A stretch of DNA of 64,000 nucleotides. Origin: Bimastos eiseni (taxonomy: Eukaryota; Annelida; Clitellata; Crassiclitellata; Lumbricidae). The DNA is taken from the NCBI GenBank assembly GCA_959347315.1, contig OY365810.1:17472120-17536119 (forward strand), written 5' to 3'. Of the stretch, positions 1 through 12,716 are shown in pieces; within the stretch, counting starts at the first letter, position 1, and each line of letters opens with the position of its first letter. A model generated the notes under the pieces. It ran no database searches. It was not told the DNA's origin and saw only the letters and a list, made by a program, of their open reading frames with translations. A program made the translations under genes and the position numbers.

Positions 1-448
1 CATTCCTGCTTCACTGTGACTTGATTAATTGATTTAGCGCCTTTTGTGACAATCAGAAAAGTGTCGTTCCAGCAGTCTGTACTTGATTGGCTGAAACAGT
101 AACCAACATGCTTTCAATCACTTTTAACATTTTGACTAAATAACACATATTTCTTATTTAGAAAAATTCTTTTTTGGTATGTGCATCTTTACCAAAAACA
201 AGCATTTGTTATGACTGCATGACAAAATGTGTTAGTTTAATTGATGTTTGCATAGTTCCAACTGAGTTGACATTGCTTGCAATCTTGAGTCGTTTAATTC
301 TATCCCTGCCTCCCAGAGGAACCTGAACCAATATCAATTGGCTATCAAATAAGTTGCTAGAAAAGTCTTGCTATGAAGATTGCAAAGCTGGAAAGGTTCA
401 CGATATTAATGGAGATTCTATGGGCAAGAAAGAGCTGTTAGATGACTA

Positions 449-519
449 AGTTATGTCTCGTAAGTAAGTAAGTAAGTACGTAAGAATATTCTTTATTTAC
501 TTACTTACGAGACATAACT
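449..519. repeat. 23-bp perfect inverted repeat (hairpin)
   Basis: Positions 449-471 are the exact reverse complement of 497-519, with a 25-base AT-rich spacer. Each arm contains a short GTAA tetranucleotide run. It could be the remains of a tiny palindromic MITE or a cruciform-forming site; no flanking duplication was found. Confidence 0.8.
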
Positions 520-745
520 CTTGCACCTCTGATAACTGATTCAGTCTCTTGGCTGACAAATTAATTGGAATCCAGCGCTGGTGACATCTGTTGATCTACT
601 TTGAAGTCGAACTGTTATGAGTCCTCTACTTTCTTGGCTCACTTCCCGTTGGGACGACCACGCTACTGCTGATCTAGGTGATGTTGTTCGATTGCTCACA
701 TAGCACTATGGTCGGTTACCTGGCCGAATACTAAACTGCCTTGCT

Positions 746-787
746 CTATATATATATATATTTATATATATATATATATATATATAT
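746..787. repeat. TA dinucleotide microsatellite
   Basis: Almost pure alternating TA with one interruption. Confidence 0.9.
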
Positions 788-1068
788 GGTGAGTGGGTGG
801 TAACAGACACGTGCTGCGTTCTGTCTGACTACATAGAGATCACCCATAAATTGCACAAATCTGTATTAAGTGTGAAGTGTTAAAGTGTAGTCATGTGATA
901 AACATTGCACAGAGAGAGAGACAGACATTTAGATGACATTTAGATTGTGTTTTCAGTAATGATGATGTTCCATTTCATGGATATAATGGTATATGTGAAT
1001 GCCTAAATTTGGTTTGTATGCATGTGTGTGTATTGATGTAGGCCTAATTATTGTATGTATATATGTAT

Positions 1069-1753
1069 TAGGATTGTTAATATCGGTTTTGGGGAAAACC
1101 GATTATTGTATTTAAAAAAACCGATTTTAAACCCGATTATCGGTTTTTATTGGTATGTTAAAGACGTGTTCAGTCATGACCATGCTGGGGTGCTGTGTCA
1201 CTCCGGCTTCGGAGTTCGGGTAAGCCTTGCCGCCTACACTACTAGGCTCGTTGACCCCACCATCGAGATCCCACTGCCCTATCTACATTCTGCCATGGTA
1301 GATCATCTAGTACGGACAGTGTACTGGGCGTAGATCGGCCCGTCTGAAGGGTCTTATGTGTCCGGTTATAGGTGAGACCTAATAGGCTTTTTGCTTAAGG
1401 CGAAATCCAACAAGCTCACCAGACATGAATTAGAAGCGTTTCCTTGCCTCAGCCCTCCCCCGACCTCTGACATCTGCCCGTTCGCACAAGCCCAGAGGAT
1501 ACGTTTGTCAGCGACAAGCGGTCATCAGCCCGTTTCGGCCTAAGATACTATGGGCATCATTGAACTGTGGAAAAATAATATATCATGAACTGCCGAGTTG
1601 CCATACACATCCTCGAACAAACCGTTAGAGAGTAATTGTCATTACTGCGGTTTCCTGCTTAAATAAATTAGATTATCGTTTTGTCAATAACAGAAACCGA
1701 TTATCGGTTTTAAAACCGATAACAGGAGTTCCGGTTATCGTTTAACACCCACA
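1069..1753. mobile_element. Degenerate hAT-like MITE, family G
   Basis: Both ends carry repeated ACCGATTATCGGTTTT-type motifs in inverted orientation, and the ends read inward as TGTTAA followed by A/C-GAT-rich sequence. The roughly 500-bp middle is more GC-rich than the flanks and has no transposase-like frame. The end structure (short TIR plus arrays of a subterminal motif) matches the hAT MITEs elsewhere in this window, but no 8-bp target duplication could be found, so the exact borders are uncertain. Confidence 0.5.
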
Positions 1754-3751
1754 CATTAAGAATACTTTTCATAATATTTTTGTGTCTGCATGTATTTTGA
1801 GATTTACAGTTAATTGTATTCTAAGAACCTGTAGAATAATTTGAAATTTTTTACAGTTTAGTATCTGTTGTATCTGGTTCTGTATCTGCTTTTGTATCAT
1901 GTTTTGCAAACATACTTATACTCGTCCATACTTATTGAACTGTATGGCTTCCTGTAGAATTAAGGGATAAGATTTTAATTGGCCTGTATTACCTGTAAAA
2001 TCATACCCAAGAGCACTCATACCTACTTTCAATTACTAGTGTATCCGTATATGTCTGCTCGCTCTACGATCTGCGGGTATGGGTCTTTTGGTGAACCACA
2101 ATGTAGCAGTCATGGACTTGCCTGCATTCTGTGTTGAGGTCCCTAATATGAAAACCAGCTACCAATGTTTCATCCTTAAGCTCGAACTTATTTTTTCCTT
2201 CAACTAACCCTCAAAACTCACTAATTTTTCACTGGTTATAAACATTTGGATAGCTAACTGCTCTTCACCTGATGATTAACATTGACTCTGATTCGCATTC
2301 TATGCAACCTTGTGTGGGTTAAAACTTTTCATAATAATCATAATTATGAACAAGCATTGAGTTACAGCATTGACTTAGTGTAGTTGCAATTTTACCACAT
2401 CAGAATAGAAATCATGCAGTTGTAGTAAATTTAGGAATGGAACAAAAAGCAAGTGAAAAATCATAAAAGATGATCAAGTGATGTTTTCGACCAGTCTTTT
2501 TAAAGTAGTGTTTTCTATGAGCAGGTGGCAGCACTGTGGCTGGAAACACTGGCAGACGAACTGTTTGGTGTGAGAACAGAGTTATTGCAATGAGTCAGTC
2601 ATAACAGTCCGTTCTGAGTCAATTTCTCACTTGAATCTGGATGTTGGATGCTGTGGAAAAGCATCTGTATCATCAACTAAGCCTAAACTGTTCAGAATAC
2701 GCCTGGACTCTATTACATGACCAGTGCTTGTGAGATCTGTTGCACAGTAAAGGCGTGCTTATGAGGTGCACAATACTAAAAATAGCATCTCACAATCTGT
2801 TTTGGCCTTACAACCCTTTTGATCTTAAATTTGTAGGCTGACCTCCCTCTGTCCAAACTAAACATGCTCTGTTGTAGGTACAAGTGCTTGAGAATGCTCT
2901 TCCGCCTTCTTCTCAATTTGTTGCTCTATATAGAATGCATGTCCTCCTTCACCTTTTCTATGGCATAATTATGGTTAGAGGCAAATAGAGGCAGAAGGGT
3001 TTACTGACCCAACAACATATCACTTACTGGAATCATGGCACTTAAAATAATCATTCTTCAATCCCTTATGAATGTTTAACTTTGTATCTTTCGTCCAGCA
3101 TTACATGGTACTCAGTCTTTCCTTGTGTCTTCCTTTATCATGTTTCTCTATCCTTAACTTCTTACCACTATCACAATGTCAACATGGCCATGTGTCTTCT
3201 CCATCATAACTTCATGCCGTTTATTGTTGTCACTTTTGCTTTCACTGTGCAGCATATTTCCTCAATCACCTAATATTACAGCTTCTCTGTGTTTTGTCCT
3301 TTCACATTGTATTCCGCTTCTTTGCATTTCTCCTCTAACCATTTTTCCTTACATTCCTTTGCCTTGTTTTTGATTTGCCTTGTAATCTTATTATATTTTT
3401 TCTGTTTTCCTCACTATCTGTTTGTTGCTCACATATCTCTCCTCTTGTCACTCAGTTCCAGTGCCGCATCTTCTTCTTTTGCCTTTTCTTGTACCCCAGT
3501 GTCTGCTGTTCTGCCTCCATGTTCTTGATCTCACTCCATATTTCTTTTACCGTTCTCTTGGGATCCGTGTCAGCCTGTTTCCATCTGCTACCTATGAAGA
3601 CCCTGTACTGATGTGTTGTATTTTCATCTCTTTGTCTCTCTACATCAAACCTTTTCCCAGTCGTTTCTTTGAGTGTAGCCTAGGTTATTTTAATCATGGG
3701 TCTAGAAGAGGAAGCTAACAGGTCTACTTGTGTTTGTCTGTTAGCTGTCAG

Positions 3752-6700
3752 TTCGAGAGCTGTTGACCGCCAACTGTCAGGTAGACATGGATGTTGACTA
3801 CGATATCATTGTCTATGACCAGTGCACGTCCAACCCTGGTCAGCTGTCAGCTGAGTGCTTCCTCGTCATTCTAGTGATGAAATTGCAGAAGGAATTCAGA
3901 AATGTCTTCCTGTTAAAAGGTCTGTGTTGCCATCTTTATCTTTGCTTGTTGAATGTACAGAATTATCTAATATCCAGTGCTGAACTTTTGAGTCATGGTT
4001 TGTGTGTTTAAATCCATCATGTTACAGATGGAAAGAATTATTCAAATTTATGTAGTTCATTTGATGTCCTGCTACTTTGTTGATTCTCCTATACATAAAC
4101 TCACTGTAAAAATGTCTCATGTCTGATTTTGCTGGTTTTGTTTGGGCATATTATTGGAGCATCTGAAAATAAGAACTATCTTGAAGCTGTGTAGAATGCT
4201 GTGATAAGATACCATTAGATTGGAGATCATGCAGCAACCTAAGTGTGGTGGAGAAGTTTCTGACAGATTTGAATTTGTCTTCTTCTGGTAGAAGGTGCTA
4301 GGCAGAACAGCAGACAGAGATGGAGAGGAACAAAGAGAGAGAGACAGAGACAGAGAGAGAGTGAAAGAGAGATGTATGTTCTACTCATTCTGCACCTTTG
4401 CCTTTAGTTTATACAATACAGTTGTGCATGCATGTACCTGTTCCTGTGGAATGTCTGGGTTTACTGACTTTTAATGATGTTTAGCTTCAGTTGCTTCTAT
4501 TTGGTTGTTCCAATTGAGGGAATTCTAGTTCTAATGGGCCATTGTGTTTGTGTGTTTGTAATTATTGATTGAAGGTGGATTTCTTGAGTTTCAATCAACG
4601 CATCCATCCCTGTGCAACAGTCAGGGCAGCTGTAGTACGTCGAATGGCAACTACAAGTGTCCACCTTTGACATCGATGTCACAGCCGTGTCTACCAGTCT
4701 CAAACATTGGTCCAACAAAGATCCTACCATTCCTTTTCCTTGGGTCACAGCAAGACGCTCTGTCACAGGAAACAATGAAGGTCAGCTGAAGATGGCATCT
4801 TTCTAGAAGTCGTTTAAGTTGGTTCACACGTTTTTAACGGCCTGAGAAAGTGTGGATAGAGTTGAAAAAATTAGTAATAGGTTGTTGCTTTCTTGTGACG
4901 AGGTGAGTGCACACTCAGAATGAAATTGAAGAAATGAGTGTTGTTCTACCAACCATTTTTACGTGTATTTTTACGTCGACTTCTCTCTTCATGCTTTTCA
5001 ACTTTGTGAAGGTTTTCTCTGTTACGGATTACGTGCTTGGTCTAAGTGGAAATGCCTGTCATCATTATGACCAGTGTTTGAGCATGCTTTTGTAAATGGT
5101 AAATTTTATAAAACCATGACACTTATGTGCAACAGATTGTTCAAGTGTTGGATTTTGGTTGACAAGTTGCAGTACCCTATGAGGGTTGTATAGAACGGAA
5201 TGTCATCTCAAACTCATAACTCCAGTGTTGCACAAGATGACAAGAGGTGTGCCACAAAATAGTAAAAACATTTGCATCTAAGATAACTGAATTACAGTGC
5301 ACTTTTGTACAGTTATACAATTTTGTTTAATACATAGCTTTTCAGTAGCCTAATATTTTATGTAAATGTGGTTTATTTTGCTGCCGGTGCTAAGATAAGA
5401 TGCCACCCATCTACTATAAAGATATGTATATTGTAATGGAATTTGAATATAGTCAATGTAGTGTAAACTGTAAAATATCACTAATTTACTGTTAAAAGCA
5501 TTAAGAATACGGGTGTGTTGTGACATAAAGTTGCATTGTCATATGTGCCACAGTCTGAAAAGGCTTGAAAGCCACTGGCATAGCATTACAAATAAAATGG
5601 GTCTCTATTCTAAGAGTCGATATTGATTGAAACTGTTTATTGAAACATTAAACAGAATGCAAATCAAATGATGACAATTCACCTATTATAGCATTTTTTT
5701 CAAGTGCTGGTAGCAAAAGGGCAATCCAAAAGAGTAAAGAGCCCTGTTACAGCCTGAATTACCCTCATAATGTAATTATGTGCAGTTTACAGGCAGTCAG
5801 TTCAGCACAGTTCAACACAGTAGTTCAACACAGCACAACATAAAACTTCATGATCAGTTAATAAATCATTTCAAATTATATGCAATGAATCCAAACAATG
5901 CAGTGCAGGGTGAACAGTTATAAACCACTGTAGACAATGTATATGTGGTGGCATTTGCACCTTAACACTTTACGACCAGCAAATACTAAAATGTATGGGA
6001 AACCAATGCAGCTGGTTGTGAGATGGTTACAGAGACGACGAATATAGGAACATATGAGCTTGAACGAGGTCCTGTTTAAGAGTAATTCCAAAGCATTGGG
6101 CCAAAGCATTTTATTGAAAATTTCATGACATTCGTAGGGGCTGCATGACTCTGAGAGTGCCGATAAGACCTTGTATTGTAGTTGTCTACCGATGTTCCTT
6201 GACAGAAGTAGTTATCTATATAATTAATGGCAGTAATGCATCATGGTAACAGTACATGCTTAAGCCTATTTCATACAGGTCTGGTAGTGTTCTCTTGGCA
6301 TACTATATACTGTGAATTTTTGAGTACCCAATGCTGTCTGGCTGCAAGGCTGAACAAGAGCCAGAGTCGATTATCTTGGCCAATGGGTTAGACTGTGTTA
6401 ATGATGTTGATGATTTGTTTAGTTGTTGCTTCTACTTTCCTCTGCCTTTGTTGTGTCTTTCATCAATAATGATTCTCTCTGTTGGTAGTTTAGCATGTGA
6501 AGTGCCTGGCTCTACAATCATGTGATTACGTCATGCTTGTAATTGGCAGCAAAACGGCATAAGCTACATCCTGAACGTTAGTACAACGAGTCCTCAACCA
6601 CCGTTTGTGCAAGAGGGACATTTCCTGCGAATTCCAGTCAATGACAGCTACTGTGACAAACTGATACCACATTTCCAAGAAGCATTCCTATTTATCGGTC

Positions 6701-9700
6701 AGAAAAGCACATCGCTTTATTACTTTATTATTTATTGGAAAAAGATTTTGTTAATAAGACAACTTGAACACTGTAATGAACTTTGACTATGAGTGGCACA
6801 GTGGCCTAGAGCTGTACCGATATCACTTTTTGCCGATTATGCTGATACCGATTATTGCCGATTATTCATTTGCCGATACCCGATTATTTAGCCGATTATT
6901 TTGTCGATTATTTTGCTGATTATTTCATTGTGTTTCTCAAGCTGTCCGGTTCCAAAAGATAGACCTACTGCTACTGCCTATTGTTGGAATACAAGCAAAC
7001 ACTTGCTCCTTAGGAGATATATGCATGTAGTTGGGGACTAATCCTAGGCAGGCAATACAGATTAGACACGCCGCCCACCGTCGAACTGTGTCAAGGGTAA
7101 TAAAAGGCCAAAGAACGGCTGGGCTATTCACAGCCACCCATCTAGTCTCAGCCTCTCAGGCGACTGACATCTGTCGGGGAGATCTGATTGGCAGCTAGCA
7201 TGTATTCATTAGGCAAGCCTCCACGATGTACATTCATCGGTTTCTCTGTTGAATTGGCCAGCTGTTCCTTGGCTTGAATTGACCAGCCATTCCCTGGCCC
7301 ATTGGCAGGCACTATGACTGACTCTGCACAATACCTATGTTGACACGTTCTCACGGTCTATACTAGCACAATGGGTGGTCTCGCCAATGATCTGAAGAAG
7401 TCATTGGCTTGACGACACGATATGGGAACGGAACGAAATGCCGTCCTCCACAGACGAAGTGATGTCGCTGTTGTCATTTTGCTTTTTTAGACTGAAAATT
7501 ATATTATAAAATTAAAAAATAATTTTTATTATCAGCGCCGATTATCGTGCCGATATTGCCGATGTCTCTATAATCAGCCCGATTAATCGGCCTGCCGGCG
7601 AGCAGGTTCGACCTTAGTTCCAAGGAGTCACTGTGTAGGGACCTTGAGCAAGTCCTTCTTGCACAATTGCTCTGCAGTACAACTTCATTTGTACCATCGA
7701 GGCATGTGTGTGCACTTCTGAGCAAAATATGTTGGAAGAAGGGCGGTATCAAATTTCAGTAATAGATAAATTAAATAAATTAAAATAAATCTCTGCCTCA
7801 ACTATTCCTAGTTGTGGTCCATCCTCTCGTTTTATGAAGGAGGTTGTTCCAGGCCACAGGACCATTGATAGGAACGAGGAATGAACTTGGAGGACAAGAC
7901 AAATGCCCTGATCTGCCAAACGAAGAGACCTGAGACCAGGAGCGGACATGTTTCAGATACACAGTGGACCAAAATAAGAAGGGACAATTCTGAGATTCAA
8001 TGCATTGACAATAGTCTACCTGTGCGTTGTAGCCTATCATGAAATATCATTTTTTGAGGCAGATACTTTTGTTTTGTTTTTGCTTATTGAATTGTACTGA
8101 ATGACATTAATTTTATTATCAGTTGATGCTCTGCTATTTCATGTATATTTTGTGGATGATGATGAATGATGAGCTGTTCTGGTCTTTTGAACAGACAAGG
8201 TACGTGAGGCCAACGAATGCGTTTTGGTCCACTGTTTAGCTGGAATATCACGTTCACCAACTCTTGCAATTGCGTATATCATGCGATATCTTCATCTGAC
8301 TACAGATGAAGCATACAAGTAAGCAGCCACGACAAATATCTTTGTAATGAGTTGTAAAATTCAACAATATTTGAGCTCTTTCAATATATAGTATGGTGTG
8401 ATGTACTTGTTGTGATCTGATTCTTATTCATCCCATCAGCTGCTTTGATATTAAGGACTGACTGATGGTCCTCAAAGTCTTCATAAGTCATTACAGCAGG
8501 GTAGCTTTGTATATCATCTGGTTATGGTATACTCTGAATGCCTTAACAATAAAAATGTGAAACAGGCCATAATAAGGAAACTTAACCCATGCCATGGACA
8601 AAATATGGTATATGATTTTCAATAAGTTGGAGTTAGATGAAGATTGTAAGAGTTAATTTTAAATTTAAGGGACTTAATGCATTTATGGGTAGCAAGACCT
8701 GTAACCTGGCATTCATGCCATTAACTTCAAAACCGTAGAGAAATTTCAATGTCATTGGCACTGCATCAACTTGACCAGGGCTTTTTCCAGCCCCAAATAA
8801 AGGCTGGATCGGCCTGCTCATGTATACAATAGCATCTGATACATTTTTGCACTTTTACTGCATGAGAATTACTCACTGAGATCATCGTCCAACCTAATTG
8901 TCATGCTCTCAGTTGCATGGCCAGGACAGAACTCCAAGTATTGAGCTTGCAATGTTCAAATGTTATAAGACACAGATGACGGGGATTTCTGATATCTCTA
9001 CTGCTCTAAGCTATTGTTGGAATGCTTCTGCTCTGAACTGAATGTATCAACTTTCTTTGATTATTCTATGTCCATGCGCTTCTATGTCTTTAAATTTCTA
9101 TGAATTTATGCCCATATTTCTTTGATTTGCTGTTCTATGAGAACTTAACAGTGTTCCCCTAATATTTATTCATTCATTCATTCATTTTGATAATTTATAT
9201 AGTGGCTCTTCAAGGGAAACTACTCAGAGATGTTCCCATCCCAGCCATGGCTGGGATGGGAGCATCTCTAGGAGAAACCTGTTGTTTTTCATCTTTGCTG
9301 ATGGTATACCAAAACTCAATTTTTTAACTCGGTGTTACAGTAAAAATTAAGTTTAAAGCCTTTAAGGGTGAAATTGACCAAAACCAGAAGAAGAGTTATA
9401 GATGTGTGTCAAATAAAGGATTGATCATGAGTTCAGACTCCTGGTTTCGAACAATGTTCAAAAAATTAGCTGGACAGAACACAAAACAAATGAAGATGTA
9501 ATGGAACAGAGGAAAGAACCCTCATACACACAATAAGAACAAGAAAAGGAAAATGGATTGGACTCACGCTGAGAGGAGACTCACTACTGACAACAGTCAT
9601 AGAAGGAAAAATGAAGGGGAGACAAACAAGGGTAAGACCAAGACAAATTATGATTGACTGGATTATAACAGATGGATATGGAAAGCTGAAAGAAGAGGCC

Positions 9701-11150
9701 CAACAGCGAGAGGAGTGGCGATGACAGACATTTGAACCTGCTGAAGAAGCAGAGAACTAGAAGAATAAGACGTTTAGAATCTAGTCACTTGACTTCTATA
9801 GCATCGTACTACTCTGAATGCATTAAACATCAATTGTTGGAAGCTTCAGTTTTACTCAGTCATTTTCATCATTGTTTCAGGGAAGCCAGGTTCAAGGGCT
9901 ATTAATGTGAAAGATAGAGAGAGGTAGCATTGTTTGGATTCACTTCAGAGTGTAAAAAAGTTAAGATATTTATGATTTTTGTTTTTAGGTACGTGAAAGA
10001 CAAGAGGCCGACCATATCACCAAACTTTAACTTTCTTGGACAGTTGCTCGAGTATGAGAAGCTCCTGCGTCAGGCGGATCAGCCGAACGAACCAAACGAC
10101 ACCACAGACGAGACAATCTATGCGAAAAAGCAGTGCATCGTCGACCTCCTAAGCCCCGCTTCTCCCAGCATCAACCGAGGCAAGACCTACTTCGGACACA
10201 GTAGGCCGTCATTCGCTCTGCGACCGATGTCGCTTCATTCCCCGACGGCCGCACTCTCCAAACTCAACTTCAGCCAGCCGAGTCCCGTGATCGAGGTGCC
10301 GTCCCCGATGGAAAGCTCGGCCCAGTCTAACAGCGAGGACATCCAGATGTCCTTAGAAAATGTTGTCCAGTTGCCGACAGCTCTTCTCGACCAAATTAGC
10401 TTCACTCCATGCTTCGCTAGAGTCGAGTCAACTGAATCATTAAGGTTGACCCCATCGATTGCACCAACTGGTGACATTACTGGTGACATTACTGGTGCTC
10501 TTTATGATATAACAAAGTCAAAGGTGGATTTTTCTGCGGACAAGTGGTCAAATGCTGATATGATTTCATCTGAAATGGATTATTCGCCAAATTCAACACG
10601 AAGTAAGACTTTTGCTGAAGTTGTCTCGAGCGGTTTGAGCGTTATAATACGATCACAAGATGGCCGTGCAAAGCGCCACCTAGTGAGGCCCAATAGTATT
10701 GCATTTTCTTCTTACCCAAAAATGGATTTTACACCTAGAAACTCAGACCTTTTAAGAGAGTCTTGTCAGTCAAAAGGAACAGTTGGAGGCTTGCGAAACT
10801 TAGGTGGAACACCAGTCGTTCTTGAAGAGCAGAGCAGAAGTCCATCACAGTCGCCTCAAAAAGTCGTAAATGGTGACAGTCCAAGAAATCTTGATCACTG
10901 TCGCAAGTCGCGTAGTCTTGAAGATATCCTCAACTCACCAGATGAGCAAGATTCTGACTCCCCTGGTCACTCGAGGCAACTCGCACACGCTCTTCTGCCA
11001 AATGCAGTCGACATGCTCGGCCCGGCCAATGAAGCGGCTCGGTGCCGATGGCTTGGCATGTCGGACCGTCATCAGTCGAGCGGCAACATTTCATCAAGCA
11101 GCAGCCAGAACTCCGTTCAAGACAGTCTGGAGATCATCGAGGTCGTATGA
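3752..11150 (+). CDS. Dual-specificity MAP-kinase phosphatase, DUSP8/16-like (5'-partial)
   Basis: Exons read as 3752-3919, 4575-4780, 6550-6697, 8195-8318 and 9989-11150; phases join cleanly through all four introns. The first two encode the end of a rhodanese/CH2 domain (IIVYDQ... then GGFLEF) and the start of the catalytic domain (GPTKILPFLFLGSQ). The third carries QNGISYILNVS and the VNDSYCD loop, with its general-acid Asp. The fourth carries the P-loop HCLAGISRS (Cys nucleophile, Arg) and AIAYIMR, and the fifth starts with YVKDKRPTISPNFNFLGQLLEYE. A long Ser/Pro-rich tail of about 360 residues follows, including SRSLEDILNSPDE and a duplicated GDIT. Such enzymes dephosphorylate Tyr and Thr of JNK/p38-type MAP kinases. 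The tail length points to the DUSP8/16 group rather than short MKPs. Three of four donors begin GTC rather than GTA/GTG. The N-terminal exon(s) were not found. The start of the first listed exon is an inference (CAG acceptor at 3749-3751). Confidence 0.9.
4322..4373. repeat. GA-rich microsatellite
   Basis: Runs of GAGAGA with interspersed CAGA units inside a phosphatase intron. Confidence 0.8.
6807..7590 (-). mobile_element. hAT-type MITE family B, truncated copy
   Basis: Starts with TAGAGCTGTACCGAT, followed by about eight spaced copies of a CCGATTATT-type motif, and is homologous in reverse orientation to the complete copy at 53820-54576. The right end stops inside the expected terminal repeat (GATTAATCGG), where SINE sequence begins, so the terminus and its target duplication are gone. 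It has no coding capacity: it is non-autonomous and sits in a phosphatase intron. Confidence 0.75.
7591..7757 (+). mobile_element. tRNA-derived SINE, 5'-truncated
   Basis: Contains a pol III B-box-like GGTTCGACCTT at 7605-7615, then a body with GACCTTGAGCAAGTCCTT and a 3' end AGAAGGGCGGTATCAAATTT, followed by an A/T-rich tail. Two more copies lie on the minus strand at 43727-43926 and 50118-50357. The tRNA-like A box is missing here, at the junction with the MITE. Confidence 0.75.
9167..9234 (-). mobile_element. LINE 3' end with ATGA-type tail
   Basis: On the minus strand this reads CTCTGAGTAGTTTCCCTTGA and then a short 3' region ending in ATGAATGA repeats. The same sequence ends the LINE fragment at 48297-48572 on the plus strand, so both are 3' ends of one CR1/L2-like family. 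Only about 70 bp remain. Confidence 0.65.
9235..9260. repeat. 26-bp perfect palindrome
   Basis: CCCATCCCAGCC followed by its exact complement, centred on CCATGG, with further near-matched arms (GAGATG/CATCTC) outside. It abuts the LINE tail. Confidence 0.85.
9480..9770 (+). pseudogene. LINE ORF2 C-terminal remnant
   Basis: One plus frame reads KGKWIGLTLRGDSLLTTVI, then EGKMKGRQTRVRPRQIMIDW, then DGYGKLKEEAQQREEWR, a stop, and FEPAEEAEN. This is the familiar C-terminal tail after the reverse transcriptase of several invertebrate non-LTR elements (conserved RGDSLL, GR-R-RPR and REEWR blocks). It has no RT core, so it is a dead 5'-truncated copy in the last phosphatase intron. The clade cannot be decided from the tail alone. 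Confidence 0.7.
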
Positions 11151-11303
11151 GCTCAACGAGGTCGTATGAGCTCAACGAGGTCGTATGAGCTCAACGAGGT
11201 CGTATGAGCTCAACGAGGTCGTATGAGCTCAACGAGGTCGTATGAGCTCAACGAGGTCGTATGAGCTCAACGAGGTCATATGAGCTCAACGAGGTCACAT
11301 GCG
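11139..11303. repeat. 19-bp minisatellite over the phosphatase stop codon
   Basis: Eight head-to-tail copies of a 19-base unit (GAGGTCGTATGAGCTCAAC) and part of a ninth, nearly identical. The first unit supplies the final codons and the TGA stop of the phosphatase. As 19 is not a multiple of three, the next in-frame TGA comes 57 bases later. Confidence 0.95.
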
Positions 11304-12596
11304 CACGTCGTTTTCTTTGTTGGCTTTCATTCTTTTTGTAAGTTAAAATTATTAATAATCAGCATCTCTCTCGAAGTAATGTTACGCAATGCATTTGTTA
11401 GATGTAACACAAAAGATGGTCTCACTAAATGTTTATGCAAAGATTATTCTTGTTTTCTGTAAATTGTTCTACTACATGGTGCAAGCTGGTCATGTATATC
11501 ATCTCGAAACAGCAGTTGTCGAGCAATTGGTTGAGAACATTATTTTCTAAATTGGCTAGAGTGTTTCTCTGCCTTGTCAATGTATAGTGCTGCACGTTCA
11601 ATCACTTGATCAACCAATTGATCTGTGCTTAGTAAGGCTTAGCACCAGTTATGTCTTAACAGGTGTGAACGTTGGTTTTGCACTTGCAATAGATGTGCAT
11701 ACAATTTGATAATGTTAGAGAAATGAAGTCAATGGAACCGGTGAATATCTGCTGGATGTGATGTCTTTGATGATTGTGTGTCAAGTATTTGAGTCGGAAT
11801 TAACGTAGACCTTGCATTCAAATAGGGCAGCTGCTGCCCCACAATACTACCCAGTATCACCCAAATAAAAATAATTCTTATATAATTGGAAAGTGAAAGC
11901 AACCAATTATCCTCTTACCTTTTCTTTCTGTCTTTCTACATTACAATAGTTTCATAGCTAGGCTTATGATTATTGTACAAGCCTAATAGAATGCAACATT
12001 GATAAACAAAAACATTGATAAACACATTTTAAAAAATTGGATATTAGATGGTATCATTTTGCTTTGCACCACGAATATGTGTAAGACTTTTCCATTGACA
12101 GATTAGAAATCTTGCAGCTATAGATCTACTGTGAAGTTTGGTTGCATAGTTAGTCTTATATAATATGCCCTGTTAATGGAAGCGTGCATTTGCTCTTCAT
12201 CTAATTTGTTATCTATAATTAACCGAACCATCAATTAATTAACGAAAAGATTGCATAATGTTCGTTCCATTAGTAGGGAAAAGTCCTTGGGTTTTGTTGT
12301 TGTGTCTCTATGCAAGGTCTGACAATTTGATTGACATGAGTATGAGGAGGATGTTAAGGAGGACGTTAACCTTTATTTAAGTTTGCATCAAGTGAGGTGT
12401 GTAAGATTGTCTTTTTGTGAAGCCATTGAGATCGTTGTTGCTGCTGCTGCCTTGGTCATCTTGCCACTGGTTAATGTTTCAGTTTATTGTTGCATACAAC
12501 TTGAAGCAAAGCCATGCACTAGTTTTGAATTCTTTGTTACATTTCCAGTTATATTTACCATACTGTGCCATCAGCTTTGTTGAAGGAGAATTCAGT

Positions 12597-12597
<1 letters not shown>

Positions 12598-12633
<36 letters not shown>

Positions 12634-12716
12634 TATATATATACATATATATATACATATATATACATATATATACATATACATACATATATATACATAT
12701 ATATATACATATATGG
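12598..12716. repeat. TA / TATAC microsatellite
   Basis: Long alternating TA changing into ATATAC units. Open frames here on both strands are artefacts of the repeat. Confidence 0.95.

Larger units (their letters stand above)
1..3751. other. No recognisable gene; upstream flank or intron of the phosphatase gene
   Basis: I searched this stretch for the N-terminal half of the rhodanese domain that should precede the phosphatase exon at 3752 and found nothing convincing. It contains a 23-bp inverted repeat (449-519), a TA run (746-787) and a degenerate MITE-like block (1069-1753). The rest is AT-rich sequence with no coding signal that I trust. The missing first exon(s) of the phosphatase may lie left of the window. 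Confidence 0.5.

Noticed and set aside
3082..3718. Overlapping Ser/Leu/Cys-rich plus-strand frames
   Set aside because: The region is a C/T-rich stretch; overlapping frames in all phases show composition bias, not coding.
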